Positions 1 through 5,597 of a DNA stretch of 5,597 nucleotides are shown one piece after another. Every line of letters starts with the position of its first letter. Within the stretch, counting starts at the first letter, position 1. The position numbers and the translations under genes were made by a program. The DNA lies in assembly GCA_903871975.1 (NCBI GenBank), contig CAIQIY010000081.1:1-5597 (forward strand), given 5' to 3'. Under the pieces are notes generated by a model. The model ran no database searches. It had not been told where the DNA came from and worked only from the letters and a program-made list of their open reading frames with translations. This DNA comes from an uncultured Chloroflexota bacterium. Its GTDB lineage: Bacteria; Chloroflexota; Chloroflexia; Chloroflexales; Roseiflexaceae.

Positions 1-1925
1 ATGGTGTGTGCCGCGCCATCGGGCGCCAGGCGCCGCGCCCGCGTATAGCGCCCGGGCGCCATGTGCGGGCTGATCGACAGCGTCACCAGCTGCTGCACCC
101 CATCGGTGCCCCAGTCGCGCGGTGCGAGCGCGCCGTAGAGCAGCGGCACATGCTGTGTGGCGACGCCGATCCCGGCCGCGTCGCGCAATTCGGCGACCAG
201 CGCGCACGCCGTGTTGTCGCACGGCGATGCTCCGGTGGCCGCCAGCCGCACGCCGAACAGCAGCAGCTCGCCCGGCTGGACCGTATCGACCGCGAGCGCC
301 AGCGCGCGCACCTCGATCGACGCACCGAGCGCGCCCGATTGTGGTCGCCAATCGCCCGGTGCGAGCGGGACGTACCGATCATACGCGCCACGCGAGCCAT
401 CCTGCGCGTAGCGGTTGACGATCATGGCCTGCACGTCCGGCGTCAGCCAGTTGCCCAGATAGTCCAGCACGATCAGGGGTACTGCGCCATTGGCCAGATC
501 ACGCAGCAGCGGCCGCTGGTCATACTGGCCGCTGTCGAGCAGCTGGCGATGCTCGAAGACCTGCAATCGCGACGGCACACCCGCCTGGGCCGCGATCCCG
601 GGAATATCGCTCAGAATGGCCGCACCGGCACGTTGCACATCGGGGACCAGCACAGCGTTGATGCGGCCGAGTGCCGCCACGATCTGCTGCTCGCGCTGCA
701 GATCGGCGCGCAACCCGCCCTCGGCAGCCCAGATCGGCCGTGGTGTCCGCTGACCCTCGACGAGGCCGTACGGCTTGAGGGCCTGGGCGCTCCAGAGCGG
801 AACGTGCCATGTCAGGCTGGTGGCGCACAGCACCGTGAGCACGCCGGCGAACACACGGCGTGTCAGGTTCTGCGGTGCGCCGACTGCGGCACCGGCGGTG
901 GCGGCGGTGAGCCAGACCATGCCGATGAGCAGTTCGAGGAAATAGTTGGCGTACGCGCCGACTTTGCCGACGCCGAAGGCACTGAGGCTGGCGAACAGCG
1001 TGTAGTACAGCGGCAGCAGCAACCGCTCGCGCGTGGCAGCACCGGTATACCGCGATAGTACGGCGGCGGCGCTGAGCAGCGCTGCCCACCACAACGCGCC
1101 GTGGATGGCGTACTGCTCGCCCCAGAACCCGCGCGCGAGCGGGAGTTCCCAATCATTGGCGTTCGCCGTGACGACGTGCAGCCAGAACCTGCCGCCCGTG
1201 CCGACGACTGCGGCGGCGAGCAGCATGCCGCCGATGCCGGCGGTCAGCGCCGCCAGCCGCAGCGCGCCGGCGGGCTGGCGCCACACGAGCCACACCAGCG
1301 CCGCTGCCGGTGCAGCCAGCAGCGTCGGCTTGACGAACCCGCTCGCGACAAAGCCGAGCGCGACCGGTATCATGACGCGCCAGCCGCCCTGCGGGTCGCG
1401 CTGCAGCGCGACCCGGAGCGCCACCAGCGCCCACAGCGCCAGGGCGATGCCCAGCAGATCCACGCGCAGCAGCACGCCCCATTCGCGCACGATCGGCAGA
1501 CCGACGGCGGTCAGGCAGAGCAGCGAACTGAGCCAGCTGCCACGCCCCGTGGGCCGCGCCAGCAGCAGCAACGCCGGCACCAGCGCCAGCGTCGCCAGCA
1601 GTGACACCAGTCGGCCGCCGAGCAGCAGGTCGCCGAACAGCGTGCCGGTCAGCCAGGCCGCCAGGTGATAGACCGGCGGGTAATTGACCACCAGGTACGG
1701 TGGCGCAGCCGGATCGCCATACAACCCGGTGAGCGACGTGCCATTCGCCAGCGCAGCGATCTGCGCCAGCAACGGGCCTTCGCCGTAGTCGATCGGGTAC
1801 GGGTAACGCAGCATCGTCCAGGCGTGGCGCAGCAGCGCCCAGCCATTGACCGCCAGTGCTGCCAGCAGCACGGCCACTGCTGGCCAGACCACAAGATGCC
1901 GCAGCGGGCGACGTGGTGCCGTCAT
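1..1925 (-). CDS. GT-C-type polytopic membrane glycosyltransferase-like protein, C-terminus cut by window edge
   Basis: An uninterrupted minus-strand frame gives 641 residues and continues past the left edge. The start is the ATG at 1925-1923, overlapping the upstream stop as ATGA; the Shine-Dalgarno is weak, so translational coupling is likely. The first hydrophobic helix spans about residues 9-33. A first outer loop follows with YPIDYGEGPLL (44-54; D46, E49 acidic candidates) and NYPPVY (81-86), the usual look of GT-C enzymes using polyprenyl-phosphate sugars. About ten more hydrophobic segments follow up to ~372, including GFVKPT (196-201) and KVGAYANYFLE (321-331). Residues ~425-520 form a soluble segment with L-x-V-F-E and Y-D-Q-R-P-L-L patterns. 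Residues ~535-641 look like a beta-sandwich (VQPGELLLFGVRL, then W605, then MAPGRY 622-627), resembling the accessory domain I recall from Chloroflexota family-39-like proteins. Membrane location and class are well supported; substrate and activity are inferred. It could instead be a non-catalytic GT-C-fold protein. Confidence 0.85.
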   Translation of the reverse strand, partial: MTAPRRPLRHLVVWPAVAVLLAALAVNGWALLRHAWTMLRYPYPIDYGEGPLLAQIAALANGTSLTGLYGDPAAPPYLVVNYPPVYHLAAWLTGTLFGDLLLGGRLVSLLATLALVPALLLLARPTGRGSWLSSLLCLTAVGLPIVREWGVLLRVDLLGIALALWALVALRVALQRDPQGGWRVMIPVALGFVASGFVKPTLLAAPAAALVWLVWRQPAGALRLAALTAGIGGMLLAAAVVGTGGRFWLHVVTANANDWELPLARGFWGEQYAIHGALWWAALLSAAAVLSRYTGAATRERLLLPLYYTLFASLSAFGVGKVGAYANYFLELLIGMVWLTAATAGAAVGAPQNLTRRVFAGVLTVLCATSLTWHVPLWSAQALKPYGLVEGQRTPRPIWAAEGGLRADLQREQQIVAALGRINAVLVPDVQRAGAAILSDIPGIAAQAGVPSRLQVFEHRQLLDSGQYDQRPLLRDLANGAVPLIVLDYLGNWLTPDVQAMIVNRYAQDGSRGAYDRYVPLAPGDWRPQSGALGASIEVRALALAVDTVQPGELLLFGVRLAATGASPCDNTACALVAELRDAAGIGVATQHVPLLYGALAPRDWGTDGVQQLVTLSISPHMAPGRYTRARRLAPDGAAHT

Positions 1926-3031
1926 CGGGCTGCCCGTCGGTGATCAGCCGCTGCATCGCGCGGCACGACGCCGTGGCCGGCCACGATCGCCGAGAGGTCG
2001 ATCGTCGCGCCCACATACTGCATGCCGCCCACCAGCGGTTCTTCGGCCAGAAACAACGGAGTATCGAGATCGACGAAGCCGAACCCGCCGATCCCGGCGG
2101 CAAAGCAGGCCGAGGTCGTCATCGCCAGCGGCGACTCGATCATGCCGCCGATCATCAATCCCAGACCGGTGGCCCGCGCGATCGCGACCATCTCCAGTGC
2201 CTCGACGATGCCTGATTTCATCAGCTTGATGTTGACGACGTGGGCGGCCTGGGTGGCGGCGATCTGGAACACGGCAGCGACGTTGCTGGCGCTCTCGTCG
2301 GCGGCGATGCGTACGCCGCCGAGGCGGCTCACCAGGCGCAGGCCATCGAGATCGGCCGTGGGCACCGGTTGCTCGAACAAGACCGGCACGATGCTACGCT
2401 CGTGCAGCAACGCCAGGAGTTGCAGCGCATGATCGGCCGACATGCCGCCGTTGCCGTCGAGGATGAGCGCCGCGCCCGGTGCCGCAGCGCGTACCGCCAT
2501 GACACGCTCCAGATCGTCGGCCAACGGCGTGGCGCCGACCTTGAGTTTGATGGTCGTGATGCCCCGCGCCGTCACCGCCAGCGCCGCAGCATGCGCCGCT
2601 GCCGCAGTACCGGTGGTGATCGTCATGTCGGTGATCAGTTGGCGGCCGGCACCGCCGAACCAGGCCCACAGCGGTAATCCGAGATGCCGCGTCAGCGCGT
2701 CCAGCACCGCCGTCTCGAGGGCACAGCGCGCCGACCCCGAGGCCTGGCATGCGTCGTCGAGCGCCGCGGCGATCGCACGCCATTCACGCACATCGGCTCC
2801 GACGATGTGCGCCGTCGCCTGCGTCAGCGCTGCCCGGGCGCCGGCGAGCGTGTCGCCGTTGAACGCGGTGAATGGCGCCGCCTCGCCATAGCCGCGCGTG
2901 CCGTCGGCGAGTTCGATGGTCACCAGCAGGTTGCGCGCGACATCCTGCGCGCCACCGGCGATGCCGAACGGCTCGTGCAATGCGATCGTCAGATCCTCGA
3001 CGGTCACGCGGCGGATCATCGTCGGCATCAT
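1922..3031 (-). CDS. Dipeptide epimerase (enolase superfamily, L-Ala-D/L-amino acid epimerase type)
   Basis: This complete 369-residue cytoplasmic enzyme has the usual family length. Residues 1-~130 form the capping domain (PFGIAGG loop 21-27; GYGEAAPF 47-54). Residues ~131-355 form the (beta/alpha)7-beta barrel. All signature residues are visible: K162 and catalytic K164 in IKLKVG, Mg ligands D192 (LDGNGG), E220 (FEQP) and D245 (ADES), the opposite catalytic K269 (NIKLMKSG), GGMIES (295-300), and the D321-x-D323 motif (DLDTPL) that binds the dipeptide alpha-ammonium group and separates this family from muconate cycloisomerases and other relatives. The family moves a proton at the alpha carbon of the second residue of L-Ala-X dipeptides; the L-Ala-D/L-Glu members serve murein-peptide recycling. 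The 20s loop lacks the Arg I recall from the Glu-specific Bacillus enzyme, so X may not be Glu. The start is the first of two adjacent ATGs; AGGAGG lies 5 nt before it and 8 nt before the second (3028), which is equally possible. It is the first gene of the operon with the membrane protein downstream. Confidence 0.93.
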   Translation of the reverse strand: MMPTMIRRVTVEDLTIALHEPFGIAGGAQDVARNLLVTIELADGTRGYGEAAPFTAFNGDTLAGARAALTQATAHIVGADVREWRAIAAALDDACQASGSARCALETAVLDALTRHLGLPLWAWFGGAGRQLITDMTITTGTAAAAHAAALAVTARGITTIKLKVGATPLADDLERVMAVRAAAPGAALILDGNGGMSADHALQLLALLHERSIVPVLFEQPVPTADLDGLRLVSRLGGVRIAADESASNVAAVFQIAATQAAHVVNIKLMKSGIVEALEMVAIARATGLGLMIGGMIESPLAMTTSACFAAGIGGFGFVDLDTPLFLAEEPLVGGMQYVGATIDLSAIVAGHGVVPRDAAADHRRAAR

Positions 3032-3036
3032 CGCCG

Positions 3037-3042
3037 CCTCCT
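3037..3042 (-). promoter_or_regulatory. Shine-Dalgarno AGGAGG of the dipeptide epimerase gene
   Basis: The plus-strand CCTCCT reads AGGAGG on the minus strand, a perfect anti-16S match. It is 5 nt before the ATG at 3031 and 8 nt before the ATG at 3028. The usual spacing of 6-9 nt slightly favours the second ATG, which would shorten the protein by one residue. A third in-frame ATG at 3019 is too far away. Confidence 0.8.
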
Positions 3043-3055
3043 GCTCACTGTCTCG

Positions 3056-3080
3056 CTGATCCTAGTATACTCGTGATCAG
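3056..3080. promoter_or_regulatory. Divergent promoter/operator candidate with dyad symmetry
   Basis: The 108-bp gap between the divergent epimerase and apaG genes holds the AT-richest patch of the region. AGTATACT (3064-3071) is a perfect 8-bp palindrome, so a -10-like TATACT can be read on both strands (plus 3066-3071; minus 3069-3064). It is enclosed by inverted arms CTGATC (3056-3061) and GATCAG (3075-3080). Start sites from these boxes would give leaders of roughly 60 nt for apaG and 25 nt for the epimerase. No good -35 is present: the best plus-strand option is TGCTCA at 3042-3047, matching 3 of 6 with an 18-nt spacer, and the minus strand shows none. A regulator bound to the arms would cover both -10 boxes, so joint control is possible. 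This is sequence inference only. Confidence 0.45.
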
Positions 3081-3131
3081 AGCCACGCGCCGGTCGCGGT
3101 ATGGAGCATGACGACGATCGGCACCAAGGCG

Positions 3132-3137
3132 AGGAGG
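3132..3137 (+). promoter_or_regulatory. Shine-Dalgarno AGGAGG that fixes the apaG start
   Basis: GAGGAGGTC directly precedes the ATG at 3140. The AGGAGG core leaves only 2 nt before the start codon, while pairing through the leading GAGG (3131-3134) leaves 5 nt, so the site is strong but close. The in-frame ATG at 3101, which would add 13 residues rich in D, E and H, has no comparable site upstream. The start at 3140 is therefore preferred. Confidence 0.75.
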
Positions 3138-3139
3138 TC

Positions 3140-3550
3140 ATGAAACGTCCATTTTTCTACCGCGAGACCCAGGGCATCCGCGTGTCGGTGCGCCCGGCGT
3201 ATCTCGCCGAACATTCGCGCCCCGCCGAGGGCCGATATGTCTTCACGTATGCGGTGCGCATCGAGAACAGCTCGCGCCGAACGGTGCAGCTGCTGTCGCG
3301 GCGCTGGCTGATCTACGAGCGCGATGGCGCGCCGACCGAGGTGGTCGGTGATGGTGTGATCGGCGAGCAGCCGACGCTGGCCCATGGCGCGGTGCACGAA
3401 TACGAGAGTTTTTGTATTCTGCAGACGCCCGTCGGGGCGATGGAGGGCAGCTACCGGTTTCGTGCACTCGACGATACGCTGTTCGATGCGCTGATTCCGC
3501 GCTTCGACCTGGCGACCGGCGACGACACCGCCGACGATCTGCCGTTCTGA
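3140..3550 (+). CDS. apaG: ApaG-domain protein (DUF525)
   Basis: This complete 136-residue protein is close to the usual 125-130 residues of ApaG. The sequence follows E. coli ApaG (as recalled) through most of its length: RYVFTYAVRIEN (32-43) for ERYVFAYTVTIRN, VQLLSRRWLI (49-58) for VQLLGRYWLI, the G70-x-G72-x-x-G75 motif followed by EQP, TPVGAMEGSY (96-105) for TPLGTMQGHY, and IPRFDLA (119-125) near the end. The fold is an Ig/FnIII-like beta sandwich without catalytic residues, and the protein is cytoplasmic with no signal peptide or membrane segment. Its biochemical role is unclear: the old link to Co/Mg efflux is genetic, and the same domain serves for substrate recognition in some eukaryotic F-box proteins. 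The start at 3140 is chosen for its Shine-Dalgarno sequence. A short acidic tail (GDDTADDLPF) follows the domain. The gene stands alone: there is no ksgA or apaH next to it, unlike in E. coli. It diverges from the epimerase gene and converges on the next membrane-protein gene 4 bp away. Confidence 0.95.
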   Translation: MKRPFFYRETQGIRVSVRPAYLAEHSRPAEGRYVFTYAVRIENSSRRTVQLLSRRWLIYERDGAPTEVVGDGVIGEQPTLAHGAVHEYESFCILQTPVGAMEGSYRFRALDDTLFDALIPRFDLATGDDTADDLPF

Positions 3551-3560
3551 GCGCTCAGAA
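3545..3560. terminator. Perfect 16-bp palindrome holding both convergent stop codons; weak bidirectional terminator candidate
   Basis: TTCTGAGCGCTCAGAA is its own reverse complement. It contains the apaG TGA (3548-3550) and, placed symmetrically, the TGA of the opposing gene (3555-3557). Beyond one mismatched pair (3544/3561), three further pairs (3541-3543 with 3562-3564) extend the dyad to 24 bp. In RNA of either strand it could form a 6-bp stem with a GCGC loop plus the extension. No U-tract follows on either strand, so it is not a canonical intrinsic terminator. It may end or protect transcripts from both sides, or just reflect two stops of similar context meeting. Confidence 0.4.
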
Positions 3561-5597
3561 GGGCTCGGGCGGGCGGATGCGCCAGGCGAGCGCGCCGACC
3601 CACAGCGACGCACTGCCCCAGGCGATGGCCGCGGCAGCCGCCCACACCATCCAGCGGCCGGCCCGGCCACGCTGCCGGATGCTCGCAGCGATGCTGCCGC
3701 CCGTCAGGGCCACGGCCCAGACGCCGAATGACAGCCAGCGCGTCGTCAGGCTGGTGGTGGTGATGAACGGCAGCGCCGCCAAGCCGAGCGCCACCAGCGC
3801 CGTCGCGGCCATCAAGCCGGTCACCAGGCGGCGCCGACCCGTGGGATCGATCGGGCGCAGCGCCAACCAGAGCCCGCCCGCCAACGCCGCCGGCAGCGTC
3901 ACCGGCCCCAGATGCTGACGGAATCCGGCGTCCCACAGGTCGGCCCACAGCACTGCCCGTTCGGCGACGACCTGCTCGGCCAATGCGCCGAGCCCACCTT
4001 GGCGCGCCTGCGCCAGCTGGCTGGCGAACAGCCCACCGTAGGCGCTGTAGAACAGTGCGAGCGCCACCACCTGGGCGATGATGGCAGTCAGCGCCAAGCG
4101 TGTCGCGCCACGGCGCCAGGCTGTGTCGCGTGATGCCGCGACGAGCAGCATGCCGAAGCCGGCCAGCGTCAGTGCGCCCAGATTGATCCAGAAGCCGAAG
4201 TGCCCCAGTGCCACCAGCAGCTGTGCCAGCGTCGCCACTGCGAGCCAGCCGAACGGTCGGCGAGCATCGCGCAACGCCGGCCATCCGCAGGTCACCAGCC
4301 ACACGGCCACCAGCAGCCACACCTGTGTCGCAGCATGGGTCGAGAAGTTCCACCAGCTCGCCATCATTGCCGCGCCATTCGCGGCACCAAACCACGCGGC
4401 ATACCAGGCACGCCGCCGGCCCAGCCCGAGGCGCAGCGCGATCTGGTACAGCAGCAGCGGGCCCAGCGCGTCGCCGAGCGCCGCCACGATCCGCATGGTC
4501 GCACGCAGCTCGGGATCGAGCAGCGCCGCCGGCGCGACGAGCAGGTACAACGCCGGCGGATACGGAAAGTCGACGCCGCGATTGTTGGAGCGGAGCAACG
4601 GCTGCCCGGCGACCACCTCGGCGGCGCGATTCAGATGAAACTGGATGTCGCCCGGCATCGCGGCGGGGTACCACTTGCCGCCCAGCCGCAGGCAGAAGAC
4701 GGCCACTGCGAGCAGCACCAGCTGGCGTCGGCTCCGCGCGTCGGGCATCAGCCACCAGCGGCCGGCGTGGCGACGCAGCAGCATGGCCGCGCCCCACAGG
4801 CCGGCGCACGCCAGCGCCACACCGGCGGCGTGCAGCAGCGCCAGCAGCGGCGCGGCGCCCAGTGCCAGCCATAGCGCACCACGCAGCACGGCCGGGCGGC
4901 CGATGAGGGCCAGCGCCAGGATCGCGCCGCCGGCCAGCGCACTGAGTGCCGGCACGACAGCAGCGGCGGTGCGCAATGGATCGAGCACCAGCGCACCACC
5001 GAGCACGCCAAGTGCCACCAGGCTCGTGCGCCATGCGGCGTCGGCCGCCACGCCACAGCCGCGCATCACCAGCCAGCCGAGCACGAGGCATGCCGCCCAG
5101 CCACCCAGCAGCGCCGGCGCCGGCCAGCCGGCCCCCAATCGCAGCGCCACATCGCCGACCGGTACCCCGAGCGCGCGCGGGTCGCCGGGCGCCCGAAACG
5201 TGGCGCTGACGAGCTGCACGACGGCATCGCTGCGCTGCATCGGCGGCAGCAGGACGATGTGGCGCCGCGGTGCCGCGCCCAGCATGAGCGTGCCGAATGT
5301 ACGGCCACCCGCCACGACCGCCAGCGTGGTCGGCGCCTCGGGCAGCCCCGGATCGCGGCCGAGCGTGCGCACCATCAGCCGCACGGGCCGCCAGCCGGCG
5401 CCCGGCAACACCAGCGCCGACCGGTCGCCGCTCCAGCGAAAGCGCTCGGCGCCGCTTTGTTCGGCAGCATGGAACGCCTGCACCAGCGGCAGATCGCTGC
5501 CGAGGCCATCTTCCCGCCCGACATCGATCCATTCGTCGCGCGGCACACGCGCTGCCGCGACGAGCAGCCCCGGCAGCACCAGCAACAGCCACAGCAC
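3555..5597 (-). CDS. Large polytopic membrane protein, probable GT-C-like fold, N-terminus at or beyond the window edge
   Basis: The frame is open for 680 residues from a GTG at the extreme right edge (5597-5595) to the TGA at 3557-3555. That GTG may be the start, or the gene may begin further right, so it is best treated as 5'-partial. A hydrophobic helix (1-17) is followed by an outer, beta-rich domain at ~18-157, with RFRWSGDRSALVLPGAG (52-68) and DPRALGVPVGDVALRL (139-154), a pattern I associate with Chloroflexota membrane proteins. Around 14-16 hydrophobic segments follow. The loop at ~308-351 has GDIQFHLNRAAEVVAGQ (316-332; D317, H321 candidates) and DFPYPPALY (343-351), recalling the first outer loop of GT-C glycosyltransferases and 6-pyruvoyl-tetrahydropterin-synthase-related membrane proteins. 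The protein ends with RPPEPF. A cell-envelope role in sugar transfer is a reasonable inference, but substrate and activity are unknown. A non-enzymatic membrane protein with this fold is the main alternative. Its own promoter lies outside the window. Confidence 0.85.
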   Translation of the reverse strand: MLWLLLVLPGLLVAAARVPRDEWIDVGREDGLGSDLPLVQAFHAAEQSGAERFRWSGDRSALVLPGAGWRPVRLMVRTLGRDPGLPEAPTTLAVVAGGRTFGTLMLGAAPRRHIVLLPPMQRSDAVVQLVSATFRAPGDPRALGVPVGDVALRLGAGWPAPALLGGWAACLVLGWLVMRGCGVAADAAWRTSLVALGVLGGALVLDPLRTAAAVVPALSALAGGAILALALIGRPAVLRGALWLALGAAPLLALLHAAGVALACAGLWGAAMLLRRHAGRWWLMPDARSRRQLVLLAVAVFCLRLGGKWYPAAMPGDIQFHLNRAAEVVAGQPLLRSNNRGVDFPYPPALYLLVAPAALLDPELRATMRIVAALGDALGPLLLYQIALRLGLGRRRAWYAAWFGAANGAAMMASWWNFSTHAATQVWLLVAVWLVTCGWPALRDARRPFGWLAVATLAQLLVALGHFGFWINLGALTLAGFGMLLVAASRDTAWRRGATRLALTAIIAQVVALALFYSAYGGLFASQLAQARQGGLGALAEQVVAERAVLWADLWDAGFRQHLGPVTLPAALAGGLWLALRPIDPTGRRRLVTGLMAATALVALGLAALPFITTTSLTTRWLSFGVWAVALTGGSIAASIRQRGRAGRWMVWAAAAAIAWGSASLWVGALAWRIRPPEPF

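Noticed and set aside
6..1058. Plus-strand open frame of 350 codons
   Set aside because: It is antisense to the membrane-protein gene, its protein is an Arg/Gln/His/Ala-rich string without domains, and it has no Shine-Dalgarno. It is a by-product of high GC; the minus frame gives coherent helices and family motifs.
520..1152. Minus-strand 210-codon frame inside the first membrane gene
   Set aside because: Its protein is Arg-rich and featureless, while the proper register encodes helices and the soluble C-terminal segment.
1153..2103. Minus-strand 316-codon frame spanning the epimerase/glycosyltransferase junction
   Set aside because: It covers the ends of two well-supported genes in a third register and lacks recognisable motifs.
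3101..3139. Alternative upstream apaG start at 3101
   Set aside because: It would add 13 charged residues not found in ApaG and has no Shine-Dalgarno, whereas the ATG at 3140 has AGGAGG directly before it.
3405..3420. T-rich stretch (GAGTTTTTGTATTCTG) that could suggest a terminator
   Set aside because: It lies inside the conserved apaG reading frame and I see no GC-rich hairpin just before it; it encodes Phe-Cys-Ile-Leu of a beta strand.
3077..3670. Minus-strand 197-codon frame antisense to apaG
   Set aside because: apaG on the plus strand matches its family along the full length; the antisense product has no family features.
3451..5592. Minus-strand open frame of 713 codons in a different register from the membrane protein
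   Set aside because: The product is Arg/Ala/Gly-rich low-complexity sequence without motifs and runs antisense into apaG. The overlapping 680-residue frame has clear membrane segments and loops, so the longer frame is a shadow.
1..5597. Recurrent CAGCAG/GCAGCAGC trinucleotide runs across the window
   Set aside because: Read on the coding minus strand these are CTG/GCT codons for Leu and Ala in membrane helices, not a true repeat array.

Overview
The window is very GC-rich. By eye it holds four protein genes and almost no non-coding DNA, with no RNA gene, mobile element, CRISPR array or long repeat. It looks like a chromosomal segment of a high-GC bacterium. The best guess is a member of the Chloroflexota (class Chloroflexia): both large membrane proteins carry the pattern I associate with that phylum, a GT-C-like multi-pass body joined to an extracytoplasmic beta-rich domain. 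The dipeptide epimerase would also fit there. This assignment is inference and only moderately secure.

Layout: (a) 1-1925, minus strand, a large GT-C-type polytopic membrane protein, presumably a lipid-linked-sugar glycosyltransferase, whose C-terminal end runs off the left edge. (b) 1922-3031, minus strand, a complete enolase-superfamily dipeptide epimerase with every catalytic and metal-binding residue in place; its stop overlaps the start of (a) in an ATGA, so the two form a coupled operon read right to left. (c) 3032-3139, the only intergenic region over 100 bp, a divergent control region with a palindromic -10-like AGTATACT inside a wider dyad, plus a strong Shine-Dalgarno sequence for each flanking gene. 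(d) 3140-3550, plus strand, apaG, complete. (e) 3555-5597, minus strand, a second very large polytopic membrane protein, convergent with apaG and running to or past the right edge.

Possible joint roles: the epimerase acts on L-Ala-containing dipeptides, classically from peptidoglycan turnover, and its coupled partner is a probable envelope glycosyltransferase, so the minus operon may have a cell-envelope theme. ApaG is a small stand-alone Ig/FnIII-like protein without an obvious link. The apaG / membrane-protein junction is unusual: both TGA stops sit symmetrically in a perfect 16-bp palindrome. I see no clear new defence or mobile system. The points most worth checking are the control dyad, the stop-codon palindrome, the unusual coupling, and the substrate specificity of the epimerase.
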